Of a DNA stretch of 64,000 nucleotides, positions 1 through 8,378 are shown one piece after another. Positions within the stretch are counted from its first letter, which is position 1. Each line of letters starts with the position of its first letter. The translations under genes were made by a program, and so were the position numbers. Origin of the DNA: Gabonibacter massiliensis (GTDB taxonomy: Bacteria; Bacteroidota; Bacteroidia; Bacteroidales; Marinifilaceae). The notes beneath the pieces are model-generated. The model was not told the DNA's origin and did not search any database. It saw only the letters and a list, made by a program, of their open reading frames with translations. The DNA is taken from NCBI GenBank assembly GCA_001487125.1, contig LN913013.1, positions 1,405,110 through 1,469,109 of the forward strand, written 5' to 3'.

Positions 1-671
1 ATGACCGTACCGGGCAGAATCTCCTGCGCGGGCTTGCCCTCCTCCTGATACCAGCCGCGGCCAGCGACGCCGACAAGCATCTGTCCCCCGCCTTTCGCTG
101 CTTTATGGATATGCCAGTTGTTGCGGCAGCGCGGCTCGAAAGTCACGTTAGCGAACGGAATCTGCTCGGTCGAGATTCGTGCGAGGTAGCTGTTACCGAT
201 AAAATATTTTGCGTAGGCCGTATTCGGTTCGCCGATGGGGAAAATCATTTCGCGCTGGAATGCTGCTTTAGCGTCCTCACCGGTGGTGTCTTCCGCCCAT
301 ACGTCTTTGGCGAGGCGAAATGCCGCCCAAGCCTTCGGCCAACCGGCGTAAAAGCCGATGTGTGTAATGATTTCGGCAATTTCAGTGCGGGTGATGCCGT
401 TTTTCTTCGCTGATTGAAGGTGGAACGTCAGCGAATTGTCGGTGATTCCCTGACTGATAAGCGAGGTAATCGTTACCAAGCTGCGGTCACGCAGACTGAG
501 CAGGTCGTTTCTGCTCCATATCTCACCGAAAAGTACATCGTCGTTGAGTTCCGCAAATTTCGGGGCGAACTCGCCTAACTGATCGCGTCCTGCCGTCTGT
601 ACTATCTTTTCCTGTGCCATAACATTAAATGTTAAAAGAGTAAATACTGAGATTAAAATGATTCGATTCAT
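1..671 (-). CDS. Carboxymuconolactone decarboxylase family protein with cupin domain (partial)
   Basis: The gene runs off the left edge, so its C-terminus is missing. From ATG at 669-671 the protein begins with a signal peptide (MNRIILISVFTLL...MAQ), so the mature protein is probably periplasmic. Residues about 20-130 read as a CMD (AhpD-like) domain, including the segment KNGITRTEIAEIITHIGFYAGWPKAW. The last part begins a cupin barrel (RCRNNWHIHKA then GRGWYQEEG). CMD/cupin fusions are common in Bacteroidetes redox clusters, but their substrates are mostly unknown. A start at 620 (MAQEKIV) would drop the signal peptide; the upstream ATG is preferred. The gene is 7 nt downstream of the flavin reductase gene and probably co-transcribed with it. 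Confidence 0.8.
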   Translation of the reverse strand, partial: MNRIILISVFTLLTFNVMAQEKIVQTAGRDQLGEFAPKFAELNDDVLFGEIWSRNDLLSLRDRSLVTITSLISQGITDNSLTFHLQSAKKNGITRTEIAEIITHIGFYAGWPKAWAAFRLAKDVWAEDTTGEDAKAAFQREMIFPIGEPNTAYAKYFIGNSYLARISTEQIPFANVTFEPRCRNNWHIHKAAKGGGQMLVGVAGRGWYQEEGKPAQEILPGTV

Positions 672-678
672 AATTCTT

Positions 679-1674
679 TTATTGAATGAAGTTATTGATT
701 TTGTTTGCCGGATTAAGCGGTGTCTGGTCGGACAATACGAATGACTTGACCATGTGCAGCGTTCCCTGCTTATACTTTTGGAAATGCTCCGAGGCGATAT
801 GTTTCTCGTAAGCCTCGTGACTGGCATAAGTTTCGAGAATCGTCACCATGCAGGGATTCTCCTTTTCGCTGAGCGCATACATCGTCAGCACGCCCGGTTC
901 ATTGCGCAGGGAGATTTCGCCGATTTCCGCCGCGTACCTAATATACTCGTCGAGATACTGCGGGTAAACCTCGATTTTGGACAACCGAACGATGCCGTCG
1001 GAAGCCATCGGTTCTTTGGCGCATATTGACGGAGCTTTGTCGAGGTTTAAACACTTGCCGATTACCTCGCCCGTAGCGATATAAGAGTAGGTCGTGAAAT
1101 CGAACAGTACGGGTTTCAGGCGCATGTAGTCGGGCTTGCCGTCGGCATCGAGCACCTCGGGCGAGGCATAGGTATTGGCGATCGAACAAATGAAGTTGTC
1201 GAACCCGTCGGTCTTGTAAATATCAACCACGTTGCACTCCATCGCAAGCGGCGAAGCGTCGATTACGGGAGAACCGTTTTCGCCCCAATGGAAGTCAAAT
1301 ACTCCGGACTTATCGACCGATGCGCCGCTGATGCCGCCCACGTAGTCAGCTTTCGGAAGCATTTCACGACTGACGAGATTGATCGAGAGTTTCTTCAATT
1401 GGCGGATGCCTCGATTGGTATAATGCTTGTCACTCATACTCACGAGGATGCGGTCATGACCGATAATCCCCGTATGACCTATTACGAGCCAGTTCACTTT
1501 ACCCTCGACCTCCGTACCGACAACCGTCATCGGTTTCGGGTAAAGAGCAAGCAGGCTTCCGATATTTTGTTTTTCCGTTTCCATAATATTGGATTGATTC
1601 AGTTTGTTTTTCTCTGTCGTGCCGCAGGACAACAGCCCGAACAGAAGCAGTACACTTAACCAGGTTCTTATCAT
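679..1674 (-). CDS. Flavin reductase-like lipoprotein with C-terminal antibiotic biosynthesis monooxygenase (ABM) domain
   Basis: The 331-residue protein starts with a lipoprotein signal (MIRTWLSVLLLFGLLSC), so it is probably anchored in the envelope. Residues about 40-225 resemble the FMN-binding split barrel of flavin reductases (NIGSLLALYPKPMTVVG, then SGASVDKSG). Residues about 235-310 form an ABM-type dimeric barrel (GIVRLSKIEVYP, ETYASHEAYEKHIASEHF). An in-frame ATG at 1728 would overlap the upstream acetyltransferase and put 18 residues before the signal peptide, so 1674 is chosen. The two domains suggest flavin-dependent or cofactor-free oxidation of a small aromatic or quinone. The substrate is not visible from sequence. 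Confidence 0.8.
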   Translation of the reverse strand: MIRTWLSVLLLFGLLSCGTTEKNKLNQSNIMETEKQNIGSLLALYPKPMTVVGTEVEGKVNWLVIGHTGIIGHDRILVSMSDKHYTNRGIRQLKKLSINLVSREMLPKADYVGGISGASVDKSGVFDFHWGENGSPVIDASPLAMECNVVDIYKTDGFDNFICSIANTYASPEVLDADGKPDYMRLKPVLFDFTTYSYIATGEVIGKCLNLDKAPSICAKEPMASDGIVRLSKIEVYPQYLDEYIRYAAEIGEISLRNEPGVLTMYALSEKENPCMVTILETYASHEAYEKHIASEHFQKYKQGTLHMVKSFVLSDQTPLNPANKINNFIQ

Positions 1675-1687
1675 ATTCCATTGTCTT

Positions 1688-2248
1688 TCATATCTGTTTG
1701 ATGAATTTTGCCGGAACACCTCCGACAACCGTATTCGCCGCCACGTCTTTCGTTACTACAGCACCTGCCGCAATGACGGCATTGTCGCCAACGGTCACGC
1801 CTTGCAGAAGCGTTGCGTTCGAACCTACCCATACGTTTTTTCCCAGCACGATGGGGGCGGGAAAGGTATGCCTGCGCTCTTCGGGCGCAAGTCCGTGATT
1901 GAGCGTGGCAAACACCACATTGTGACCGATCTGGCATCCGTCACCTATCGTCACGCCGCCCTGGTCTTGAAAATGACAGCAGGCATTGATAAACACATTC
2001 TCGCCGACGGCGATATTCTTGCCGAAATCGGCGTAAAACGGAGGAAAGACACGTAGCGATCGCGACACTCGATAGCCGAACAGTTCGGAGAGCATCCCGC
2101 GTACTTCATCGGACGTATGGTAAGCCGTGTTCAATCGGAACGTGATGCGGCGTGCCTCGTCGCTCATTTCATCCATGAAGCGATGTATCTCTTCCGTGTC
2201 GAGTGCCTGCTTCGTCTTTACATATTCTTTGAAATCTTCAATATTCAT
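1688..2248 (-). CDS. Sugar O-acetyltransferase (maltose/galactoside acetyltransferase family)
   Basis: The 186-residue protein has the Maa/NodL/LacA layout. An N-terminal helical segment (about 1-60) is followed by left-handed beta-helix hexapeptide repeats (VTIGDGCQIGHNV, VLGKNVWVGSNATLLQGVTVG, AVIAAGAVVTKDV). It ends in the typical GGVPAKFIK. The conserved histidine region is present as NHGLAPEERR. The family moves acetyl from acetyl-CoA to a sugar or similar hydroxyl in the cytoplasm. It is 13 nt upstream of the flavin reductase gene and 5 nt downstream of the flavodoxin gene, so it sits in a tight cluster of redox genes. Its acceptor here is unknown. Confidence 0.88.
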   Translation of the reverse strand: MNIEDFKEYVKTKQALDTEEIHRFMDEMSDEARRITFRLNTAYHTSDEVRGMLSELFGYRVSRSLRVFPPFYADFGKNIAVGENVFINACCHFQDQGGVTIGDGCQIGHNVVFATLNHGLAPEERRHTFPAPIVLGKNVWVGSNATLLQGVTVGDNAVIAAGAVVTKDVAANTVVGGVPAKFIKQI

Positions 2249-2253
2249 AATTT

Positions 2254-3303
2254 TTACTGTTTTTCTATTTTTACCCGTATATCACCGCCGACAGTCAAGG
2301 CTTCAATGCCGTTCCCGTCGATACGGCCTATCTTTATCAAATCATTGCTGTGCGCCCAGTTCTTGCAGAAAATCGCTACATTACCCCACGGTACATAAAT
2401 CGTGATATCTCCGGACGTAGGAGTACAACCGCGGGTTACGCCCTCGGTCCCCAATGCCGGCGAGGGATAAAAGATTTTTTCTGTTACATTGTTGTAATCG
2501 TTCAACGTCACTTCCAACGGCAGACGAGAAAGGAAATCCCTGCCTGCGGCATTGTCCTCCATCGTGGCAGTAATCGTGCGGTCACCGACAATAATATTTA
2601 TTTTCAAAGAGCTTGTTTCAGGTTCATCCGATTCGTTCCGGCTTGCTCCGATTTCCTCGAGCCATGCCGGAATGCGGGTTGCCATTTGGGAGAGTGTCGA
2701 AGAGGTCAATAACAGCATCCTGTCGATAACCGTTGCGTCGGGGCAAAGTCTGCGGGCTTCGCCGGCCGACGCCGAAATCCCGCTGCTGCCGCTGGTGGCG
2801 AACAGCGCAATCCGCTTGCCGGCGAGTTTTGAGGCGTGTTCATGCAGGAAAGTCTGCATCGGTGTCGCCATGCAGCCGTACCAGATCGGATAACCGATGA
2901 AGACGATATCATAGTCATCGAATTTTTCGACCGACGTCTTATTGGGCGGATAATCGCCCTGACGGATTGCGGCCAGCTCTTGCTCGGAGCGTTCGAGCAT
3001 GGAATTATAATCGTCATCATAAGGTGTCTGCGGCTCCACTTCCAATATGTCACAGTTGAGCGTTGACTGAATAAGTTGCGCCACACGCTCGGTGTTACTC
3101 GTGCGCGAAGCGTAAAGCACCAGATAACGACCATTGCCGCCAGGAGTAGGCTTCTCCGGTTCATTGTCGTTGTCATCGCCGCCGCCGGGCTGTTCGGGAG
3201 TTTCGGGTTGTTCGGGAGTTATGGGCTCGTCATCGGAGCCGACGCAAGCTGACAACGAAATTACGGTCAGCAGCATCCATGCAAACAATAAAATCTTTTT
3301 CAT
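2254..3303 (-). CDS. Flavodoxin lipoprotein with C-terminal cyclophilin-like domain
   Basis: The 349-residue protein has a lipoprotein signal with a lipobox cysteine (SLSACVG) and a Pro/Glu/Gly-rich linker (about 25-55). A flavodoxin domain follows (about 58-215), with FMN-loop features LYASRTSNTERVAQ and GYPIWYGCMATPMQTFL. The C-terminal 125 residues look like the small cyclophilin-like fold (INIIVGDRTITATMEDN, then SGDITIYVPWGNVAIF). Flavodoxin plus cyclophilin-like fusions recur in Bacteroidetes. Export of a flavodoxin to the envelope suggests an extracytoplasmic electron-transfer or quinone-reduction role, which is inference. Confidence 0.85.
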   Translation of the reverse strand: MKKILLFAWMLLTVISLSACVGSDDEPITPEQPETPEQPGGGDDNDNEPEKPTPGGNGRYLVLYASRTSNTERVAQLIQSTLNCDILEVEPQTPYDDDYNSMLERSEQELAAIRQGDYPPNKTSVEKFDDYDIVFIGYPIWYGCMATPMQTFLHEHASKLAGKRIALFATSGSSGISASAGEARRLCPDATVIDRMLLLTSSTLSQMATRIPAWLEEIGASRNESDEPETSSLKINIIVGDRTITATMEDNAAGRDFLSRLPLEVTLNDYNNVTEKIFYPSPALGTEGVTRGCTPTSGDITIYVPWGNVAIFCKNWAHSNDLIKIGRIDGNGIEALTVGGDIRVKIEKQ

Positions 3304-3316
3304 ATTTGGTATATTT

Positions 3317-3680
3317 CTATTTATCGATTTGACTTTCGGTAAACGGGTCGGTGCGGTGTCCTATCAAGTTGATTTGCGCATATTCCTTGTCGAAATGTTA
3401 CCCCTTTGTCGTAGGCACGACGGATAAGGGCGATCATATCCCTTTTTTCATACTTTCCGCCGTAGTAGCCCACCATCGGCAGACAACCAAGCCCGATAGC
3501 CGAGACATCCAATCCTCCGAGATTCCGATATTCCATACCGTCTGAAATTCCGCTCTGGAAAATTCGTTCATTTTTTACCGGTGACGGATTTTGCGCAAAG
3601 ACCTTCGACAATCCCGTCCATTCACCGGCAGCCATTAGAGCTGTCATCGATGATATTTTCAAAAAGTCTCTTCTGTCCAT
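3317..3680 (-). pseudogene. Aldo/keto reductase, Tat-exported, truncated by internal deletion
   Basis: The gene starts as a Tat-signal aldo/keto reductase (MDRRDFLKISSMTALMAAG, then YRNLGGLDVSAIGLGCLPM). It reads in family register to about residue 95 (IRRAYDKGVTF). The family normally needs more than 300 residues and a catalytic tetrad beyond this point. Instead the frame continues into 24 unrelated residues and stops at 3321. A neighbouring frame from about 3390 gives a coherent C-terminal tail (FDKEYAQINLIGHRTDPFTE...) ending in TAG at 3317. This looks like a deletion that joined the 5' end to the 3' end of the same or another gene. It is probably non-functional, and it is not known which gene the tail came from. 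Confidence 0.72.
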
Positions 3681-3692
3681 AATCGTGTATCG

Positions 3693-3905
3693 TTACGAAT
3701 GATTGCCTGATAGCATATCCCGCAGGATCGCCATTTCATTCTCTTCCAACCGGAACGGTTCGGTTTCCGTTTCGGGTGCATGACCGTTTTGTTCGAGAAA
3801 ACGTTGCAGCACCTTCCGGGGCGTAGTATGGTAACGGTCGGCAAGGAAAAGAACGACTCCATCCTGATAGATTTCTTCGGGGATATCTGTTCTTCGGTTC
3901 ATCAT
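3693..3905 (-). CDS. Small hypothetical protein (70 aa)
   Basis: A 70-residue acidic/basic mixed protein begins MMNRRTDIPEEIYQDG, contains YHTTPRKVLQRFLEQNG and ends in a helical segment (ENEMAILRDMLSGN). No signal peptide or membrane segment is visible. It is the promoter-proximal gene of the minus-strand redox cluster, 12 nt before the broken aldo/keto reductase, and is divergent from the AraC regulator. The helical content and operon position would fit a small regulatory or structural helper. No function is recognised. Confidence 0.55.
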   Translation of the reverse strand: MMNRRTDIPEEIYQDGVVLFLADRYHTTPRKVLQRFLEQNGHAPETETEPFRLEENEMAILRDMLSGNHS

Positions 3906-4067
3906 TCTTGATTATTTTTTTATGATGCAAAATTATGAGGAACTCTAAAATCGGGCGTAACGATAAGTGGGTTGTTCGTATCGTTTTTACTGATTTATGA
4001 GCGGTTTTATCGTTTTAATGGCAAAAAATAAATACCTTCGTCGTTGAATAGCAAACCGATAGACCTT

Positions 4068-4979
4068 ATGAGCAAGATACTGAAAGTCAGAAATCCGAAC
4101 GATTACAGCCGCTATCTCGGACAGGCGGAACAACACCCGTTGGTCTGTATCGTCGATTATGAGACCGTATCGCCCGTGCGCCATAGTCTGAACAATTACA
4201 GTGTTTACGGTATTTTCTTTCATGACGAGGCGGATATAGATTTGGAGTACGGCTGCGGAAAGTACGACTACAAGAAGGGCACAGTCATCTGTGTGGCTCC
4301 CGGTCAGATAGGCGGCAAGGAAGACAATGGCGAGCGGATAAACCTGACGGGCTGGGCGTTGCTTTTTCATCCCGACCTGTTGCATGGAACAGCTTTGGAA
4401 AAGACGATAAAGAATTACTCCTTTTTCGATTACCGCATCAACGAAGCTCTGCACATGACCGACGAGGAACATGATACGCTCGTTTCGCTGATGCGTCAGC
4501 TTCAAGATGAAATCATAAGGAAGCGCGATGCCGTGCAAGATACGATTATTGTGAACTACATCGGTTTGGTACTGAATTTCTGCCAGCGTTTTTACAACCG
4601 GCAGTTTCTTACCCGCAAGTTGGAAAACACGGATGTGTTGATGAAGTTCGACAGTCTGCTGCGGGATTATTTCGAGGAGAACAGACAGTTGTCGGAAGGT
4701 TTGCCATCCGTCCAGTACTGCGCCGATAAACTGTGTATGTCGGCTAATTATTTCGGCGATATGGTCAAGAAAACGACCGGCGATACGGCGGGCAACTATA
4801 TCCGCCAATATATTATCCAACGAGCGAAAAATGCACTTGCAGCAGGTACGGGGATTGCACAAGTCGCTTATTGTTTGGGATTCGATTACCCCCAGCATCT
4901 CAGCCGTATGTTCAAAAAGCAGACGGGGATATCCCCATCGGAATATTGCGTAAGCATTCATAAAACGGAACGGAAATAA
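4068..4979 (+). CDS. AraC family transcriptional regulator
   Basis: The 303-residue protein has an N-terminal sensing region and a C-terminal AraC double helix-turn-helix (about 200-300). Visible motifs are PSVQYCADKLCMSANYFGDMVKK for the first HTH and IAQVAYCLGFDYPQHLSRMFKKQTGISPSEY for the second. An upstream TTG at 4044 is in frame. A -7-like box (TACCTTCG, 4033-4040) makes ATG at 4068 the better start. The gene is divergent from the redox cluster, with about 160 bp between start codons, so the natural inference is that it senses the cluster's substrate and switches the cluster on. Confidence 0.9.
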   Translation: MSKILKVRNPNDYSRYLGQAEQHPLVCIVDYETVSPVRHSLNNYSVYGIFFHDEADIDLEYGCGKYDYKKGTVICVAPGQIGGKEDNGERINLTGWALLFHPDLLHGTALEKTIKNYSFFDYRINEALHMTDEEHDTLVSLMRQLQDEIIRKRDAVQDTIIVNYIGLVLNFCQRFYNRQFLTRKLENTDVLMKFDSLLRDYFEENRQLSEGLPSVQYCADKLCMSANYFGDMVKKTTGDTAGNYIRQYIIQRAKNALAAGTGIAQVAYCLGFDYPQHLSRMFKKQTGISPSEYCVSIHKTERK

Positions 4980-5473
4980 TAAAGAATCTGATGATCGCAG
5001 AGGTCGAACGATTTTGTTCGGTACAAGTAATGTGTTGCGTTCATATCGAACTGACGTAACTATCAGGGTTCATCCTGCAAACCTTACAGCAAAATCATCG
5101 GACAGGACTGTGACAACTCCTTTTCACGGCGAATGCCGCAATAAGTAAAGGTGTAAGCTATTGTTCCTTTGTTGGCGAAAAGATTGCCACTAAAATTATA
5201 AATAGCGACACTTAAACGAGCAACAACAGGAACAAACATTCGTGTTAGGACAATCGTCTGCCGAGTTTAAATTACTCGCCAGTCATAGTTCGCGTAGTAG
5301 CCATAGTTCACTTAAAAGCAATTCATTTTTTTACAACGATTGAGTTACACGTTGGAGCATACCGATGAAGAAATCAGGAATACGAACGGTTGCTATCCCG
5401 TTAGCTAATTTTAAAGTAATCCGACCCTCCGATTTATTCTAATCAAGTTATCTTTTCTTGCAAAATTCACAAT
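4980..5473. other. Intergenic stretch with one short minus-strand ORF
   Basis: About 490 bp separate the AraC gene from the terminator of the acyl-CoA dehydrogenase operon. Apart from the 51-codon ORF at 5084-5239 I see no gene, and no clear promoter or repeat. The composition changes here from the GC-rich redox cluster to the AT-richer chromosome, so this may be the edge of an acquired segment. Confidence 0.5.
5084..5239 (-). CDS. Possible small protein or relic (51 aa)
   Basis: A minus-strand ORF of 51 codons begins MFVPVVARLSVAIYNFSG and continues NLFANKGTIAYTFTYCGI, ending with ...QSCPMILL. The composition is protein-like rather than random. It has no homologue I can name, no clear promoter and no operon partner. 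It could be a small gene, the remnant of a mobile-element gene, or chance. Confidence 0.3.
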   Translation of the reverse strand: MFVPVVARLSVAIYNFSGNLFANKGTIAYTFTYCGIRREKELSQSCPMILL

Positions 5474-5512
5474 AAAAAAATCGTTTGCTTTTAAAAGCAA
5501 ACGATTTTTTTT
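5474..5512. terminator. Bidirectional intrinsic terminator
   Basis: A perfect palindrome (AAATCGTTTGCTTTT and its complement) is flanked by A7 on the left and T8 on the right. It can terminate on either strand. It lies directly downstream of the acyl-CoA dehydrogenase gene, which is read leftward. Confidence 0.9.
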
Positions 5513-5528
5513 ATCCGGTAGACGAATG

Positions 5529-7235
5529 CTATTTCTTATACATCCCCATATCTTTCAGTTCGAAATTATTGATAAAAGCTGCATATCCGGCAACTTTAGC
5601 CTGTCCGTACTTCACGAATACTTCCGTAGATTTATAGAAGCGTGCGTCTCTCTGCGAATCCAACAACAACAAGTATCCGATGATCACATACCCGGCCATC
5701 TCTACCAAACGGCGCGCATGAAAATCAACATATTCGGGATCTCCTACTGCCGTCACGTTCGCTACAGCAGCCTCAAAAGCAGCCGTCATACCCTTCAATA
5801 TCTCACGAATATACTCCTGCTCCGGACATATAGGCGCCTTTTCATACTCCTCGCGAATATACTTGGCATATTGTCCGGTAGTCACCCCGCGTATAGCCGC
5901 CACAACCTGCAACTGAGATGTACCTTCGTATATATTGGTAATACGGGCATCACGGACCAAACGTTGAATAGGGTAATCCTTCATATAACCCGATCCCCCG
6001 TGGATCTGCAACGCATCGTAAGCGATCTCGTTCGCATATTCGCTGGAAAACAATTTCAACATGGGAGTATAGATATCGGCCAATTTCTGGTATTTCTTCA
6101 TCTCTTCCCGTTCGGCCTTGTCCAAGGTACGTTCATTGGAAATATGGGTATAAGCCTTATACATATCCACGAAACGGCTGGTTTCGTACAGGATGGCACG
6201 GGCACCTTGAAGTTTGGCTTCCATATTGGTCAACATTTCGTACACCGCGGGAAAATCAATAATGGCTTTACCGAACTGACGTCTCTCCCGAGCATATTTC
6301 AACCCCTCGCGATAAGCAGCTTCCGCTATACCTACCGATTGAGCGCCTACTCCCAAACGTGCGCCGTTCATCAGCGACATAACGTACTTGATCAATCCCA
6401 ATTTGCGTTCTCCGACCAATTCCGCCGGGGCATCCTTAAATACCAATTCACAAGTAGGAGAACCTTTGATACCCAATTTATTTTCGATACGGCGAACGGT
6501 CATACCTCCATTGGCCTTATCATATATAAACATGGAAAGCCCGCGGCCATCATGCGTTCCCTCTTCCGAGCGAGCCAACACCAGAGCAATTTGAGCATCC
6601 CCGTTCGTGATAAAACGCTTCACCCCGTTCAGATACCATTTTCCGCTCTTTTCGCAATAAGTAGCCTTTAACTGTACCGCCTGCAAATCCGATCCGGCAT
6701 CCGGCTCCGTCAAATCCATCGCGTAAGTTTCTCCTTTAGCCCCGCGCGGCAGGTAATGTTTTTTCTGTTCCTCGCTTGCAAATTCATGGATCGTTTCGGC
6801 GCAATCCTGCAAGCCCCAGATATTTCCGAAACCGGCATCCGCACGAGAAACCAACTCTGCCGCCATCACATAGGGAACAATCGGGAAATTCAATCCGTCA
6901 TACTCTCTCGGTAAAGACATATTATACAAACCCGCTTGAGTCAACACATCGTGGTTCTGTTGAGTTCCAGCCGCGTATTTCACTCTCCCGTTAATCACCT
7001 CCGGTCCTTCGGCGTCTACCCCTTCTGCATTTTCAGCTAACACGTCGCCGCAAATCTCCCCCAAAATCTCCAACACTTTATCGTAATTGTCCAACGCATC
7101 TTCAAAATCTCTCGGAGCAGTATCACATTTTCCGGCATCCGCAAAATTACGCTCTTTCAACGCAACAATTTTTTTCATGAGAGGATGTTCCAGATGGAAC
7201 TTCAAATCCTCGTTATCTATATAGAAATTCGCCAT
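5529..7235 (-). CDS. Acyl-CoA dehydrogenase
   Basis: The 568-residue flavoenzyme oxidises an acyl-CoA to the enoyl-CoA and passes electrons to electron-transfer flavoprotein. It shows the FAD/substrate signature (YAMDLTEPDAGSDLQAV), the middle beta domain, the second signature (ALQIHGGSGYMKDYPIQR) and the region carrying the catalytic base (NIYEGTSQLQ). At 568 residues it is longer than classic short-chain enzymes (about 380). It has extra N-terminal and C-terminal helical regions, as in the larger AidB/ACAD9-like bacterial branch. It is the last gene of the etfB-etfA-acd operon, so EtfAB is its likely acceptor. A role in fatty-acid or butyrate-type metabolism is inference. Confidence 0.93.
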   Translation of the reverse strand: MANFYIDNEDLKFHLEHPLMKKIVALKERNFADAGKCDTAPRDFEDALDNYDKVLEILGEICGDVLAENAEGVDAEGPEVINGRVKYAAGTQQNHDVLTQAGLYNMSLPREYDGLNFPIVPYVMAAELVSRADAGFGNIWGLQDCAETIHEFASEEQKKHYLPRGAKGETYAMDLTEPDAGSDLQAVQLKATYCEKSGKWYLNGVKRFITNGDAQIALVLARSEEGTHDGRGLSMFIYDKANGGMTVRRIENKLGIKGSPTCELVFKDAPAELVGERKLGLIKYVMSLMNGARLGVGAQSVGIAEAAYREGLKYARERRQFGKAIIDFPAVYEMLTNMEAKLQGARAILYETSRFVDMYKAYTHISNERTLDKAEREEMKKYQKLADIYTPMLKLFSSEYANEIAYDALQIHGGSGYMKDYPIQRLVRDARITNIYEGTSQLQVVAAIRGVTTGQYAKYIREEYEKAPICPEQEYIREILKGMTAAFEAAVANVTAVGDPEYVDFHARRLVEMAGYVIIGYLLLLDSQRDARFYKSTEVFVKYGQAKVAGYAAFINNFELKDMGMYKK

Positions 7236-7327
7236 AACACTTTTAAAATTTTAAATTTTAGATTGTAAATTGAAAATTACTGATTGTAAATTCAGATGAA
7301 AACATTCAATTCGCAATTTACAATTAC
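7236..7327. repeat. AT-rich spacer repeat
   Basis: The gap between etfA and the dehydrogenase gene holds repeated short words (TTTAAATTTTAGATTGTAAATTG and its complement CAATTTACAATTA). The same wording recurs near 11040, 24340 and 50340. It is a local example of the genome's low-complexity intergenic spacers. Confidence 0.6.
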
Positions 7328-8347
7328 CTATTTGCTGTTCTTCTTGTAATACTGAATCATCTTCGGAATTACAACGTTCAGGTCTCCCGTGATCACATAG
7401 TCCGCAAATTTATTGATCGGAGCATTCGAATCCGTATTAATGGCAATAACCATGGAGGACTCTTCCATTCCGGCCGTATGCTGTATCTGTCCGGAAATAC
7501 CACAAGCTATATACAACTTAGGACGAACAGTCGTTCCGGTTTGACCGATCTGACGTTCATGTTCGCAAAAGCCCGCATCCACGGCCGCACGAGAAGCGCC
7601 TACTTCTCCTCCCAGCACGGAAGCCAGTTCATACAACAAATTAAAATTCTCTTTCGAACCAACTCCATAACCTCCGGCCACAATAATCGGAGCTCCCTTT
7701 ATATTGACTTTGGATTTCTCCATCTGACGTTCAATCACCTTCACTACCAGATCCGTGTCATCGAGGAATTCATCCGCGTTCAACTTCTTAACCTCTCCTT
7801 TATAGGCGGCATCGACTACCTCCTTTTTCATCACGCCCTCGCGGACGGTAGCCATTTGCGGGCGACATTCCGGGTTGACGATCGTGGCAACGATATTACC
7901 ACCAAAAGCCGGCCGAATCTGATACAGCAGGTTCTCGTATTTCTTACCGCTCTTGGCATCCGAGTACTCCCCTATCTCCAAGCTGGTACAGTCAGCCGTC
8001 AATCCGCTGTGCAGGAAAGAAGAGACACGAGGTCCCAAATCGCGCCCTACGCTGGTAGCTCCCATCAAAGCGATCTGCGGTTTTTCCTGCTCGAACAAAC
8101 GCACCAACATCTTCGTGTGAGGCAACGTCGTGTAAGGAGCCAAACGAGTGTCATCGCCAACCCATACCACATCTGCTCCATAAGGAAATATCTGTTTCTC
8201 TATATCTTTTAACCCGTGTCCTAAAGCAATAGCTTCCAGCTTTACACCTAATTTATTGGCAAGAGTCCGTCCCTTCGTCAGCAACTCCAAGCTGACATCG
8301 GCAACCGTACTCTCCTCTATCTCGCAATATACAAATACACTATTCAT
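7328..8347 (-). CDS. etfA: Electron transfer flavoprotein alpha subunit
   Basis: The 339-residue alpha subunit binds FAD and pairs with EtfB to carry electrons from acyl-CoA dehydrogenases. The C-terminal FAD domain is complete: GGYGVGSKENF, GASRAAVDAGF, the signature around QIGQTGTTVRPKLYIACGIS, and SGQIQHTAGMEESSMVIAINTD. The N-terminal nucleotide-binding-like domain occupies about 1-190. It lies 31 nt after etfB and 92 nt before the acyl-CoA dehydrogenase gene, in one operon. Confidence 0.96.
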   Translation of the reverse strand: MNSVFVYCEIEESTVADVSLELLTKGRTLANKLGVKLEAIALGHGLKDIEKQIFPYGADVVWVGDDTRLAPYTTLPHTKMLVRLFEQEKPQIALMGATSVGRDLGPRVSSFLHSGLTADCTSLEIGEYSDAKSGKKYENLLYQIRPAFGGNIVATIVNPECRPQMATVREGVMKKEVVDAAYKGEVKKLNADEFLDDTDLVVKVIERQMEKSKVNIKGAPIIVAGGYGVGSKENFNLLYELASVLGGEVGASRAAVDAGFCEHERQIGQTGTTVRPKLYIACGISGQIQHTAGMEESSMVIAINTDSNAPINKFADYVITGDLNVVIPKMIQYYKKNSK

Positions 8348-8378
8348 ATCTTAGATTTTAGATTTTCAATCTCTTCAC

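Noticed and set aside
3987-4961. 324-codon ORF antisense to the AraC gene
   Set aside because: Shadow frame of a GC-rich gene; the plus-strand protein has clear AraC motifs.
5526-6671. 381-codon ORF on the plus strand opposite the acyl-CoA dehydrogenase
   Set aside because: Antisense shadow of a clearly coding gene, with no family features or promoter.
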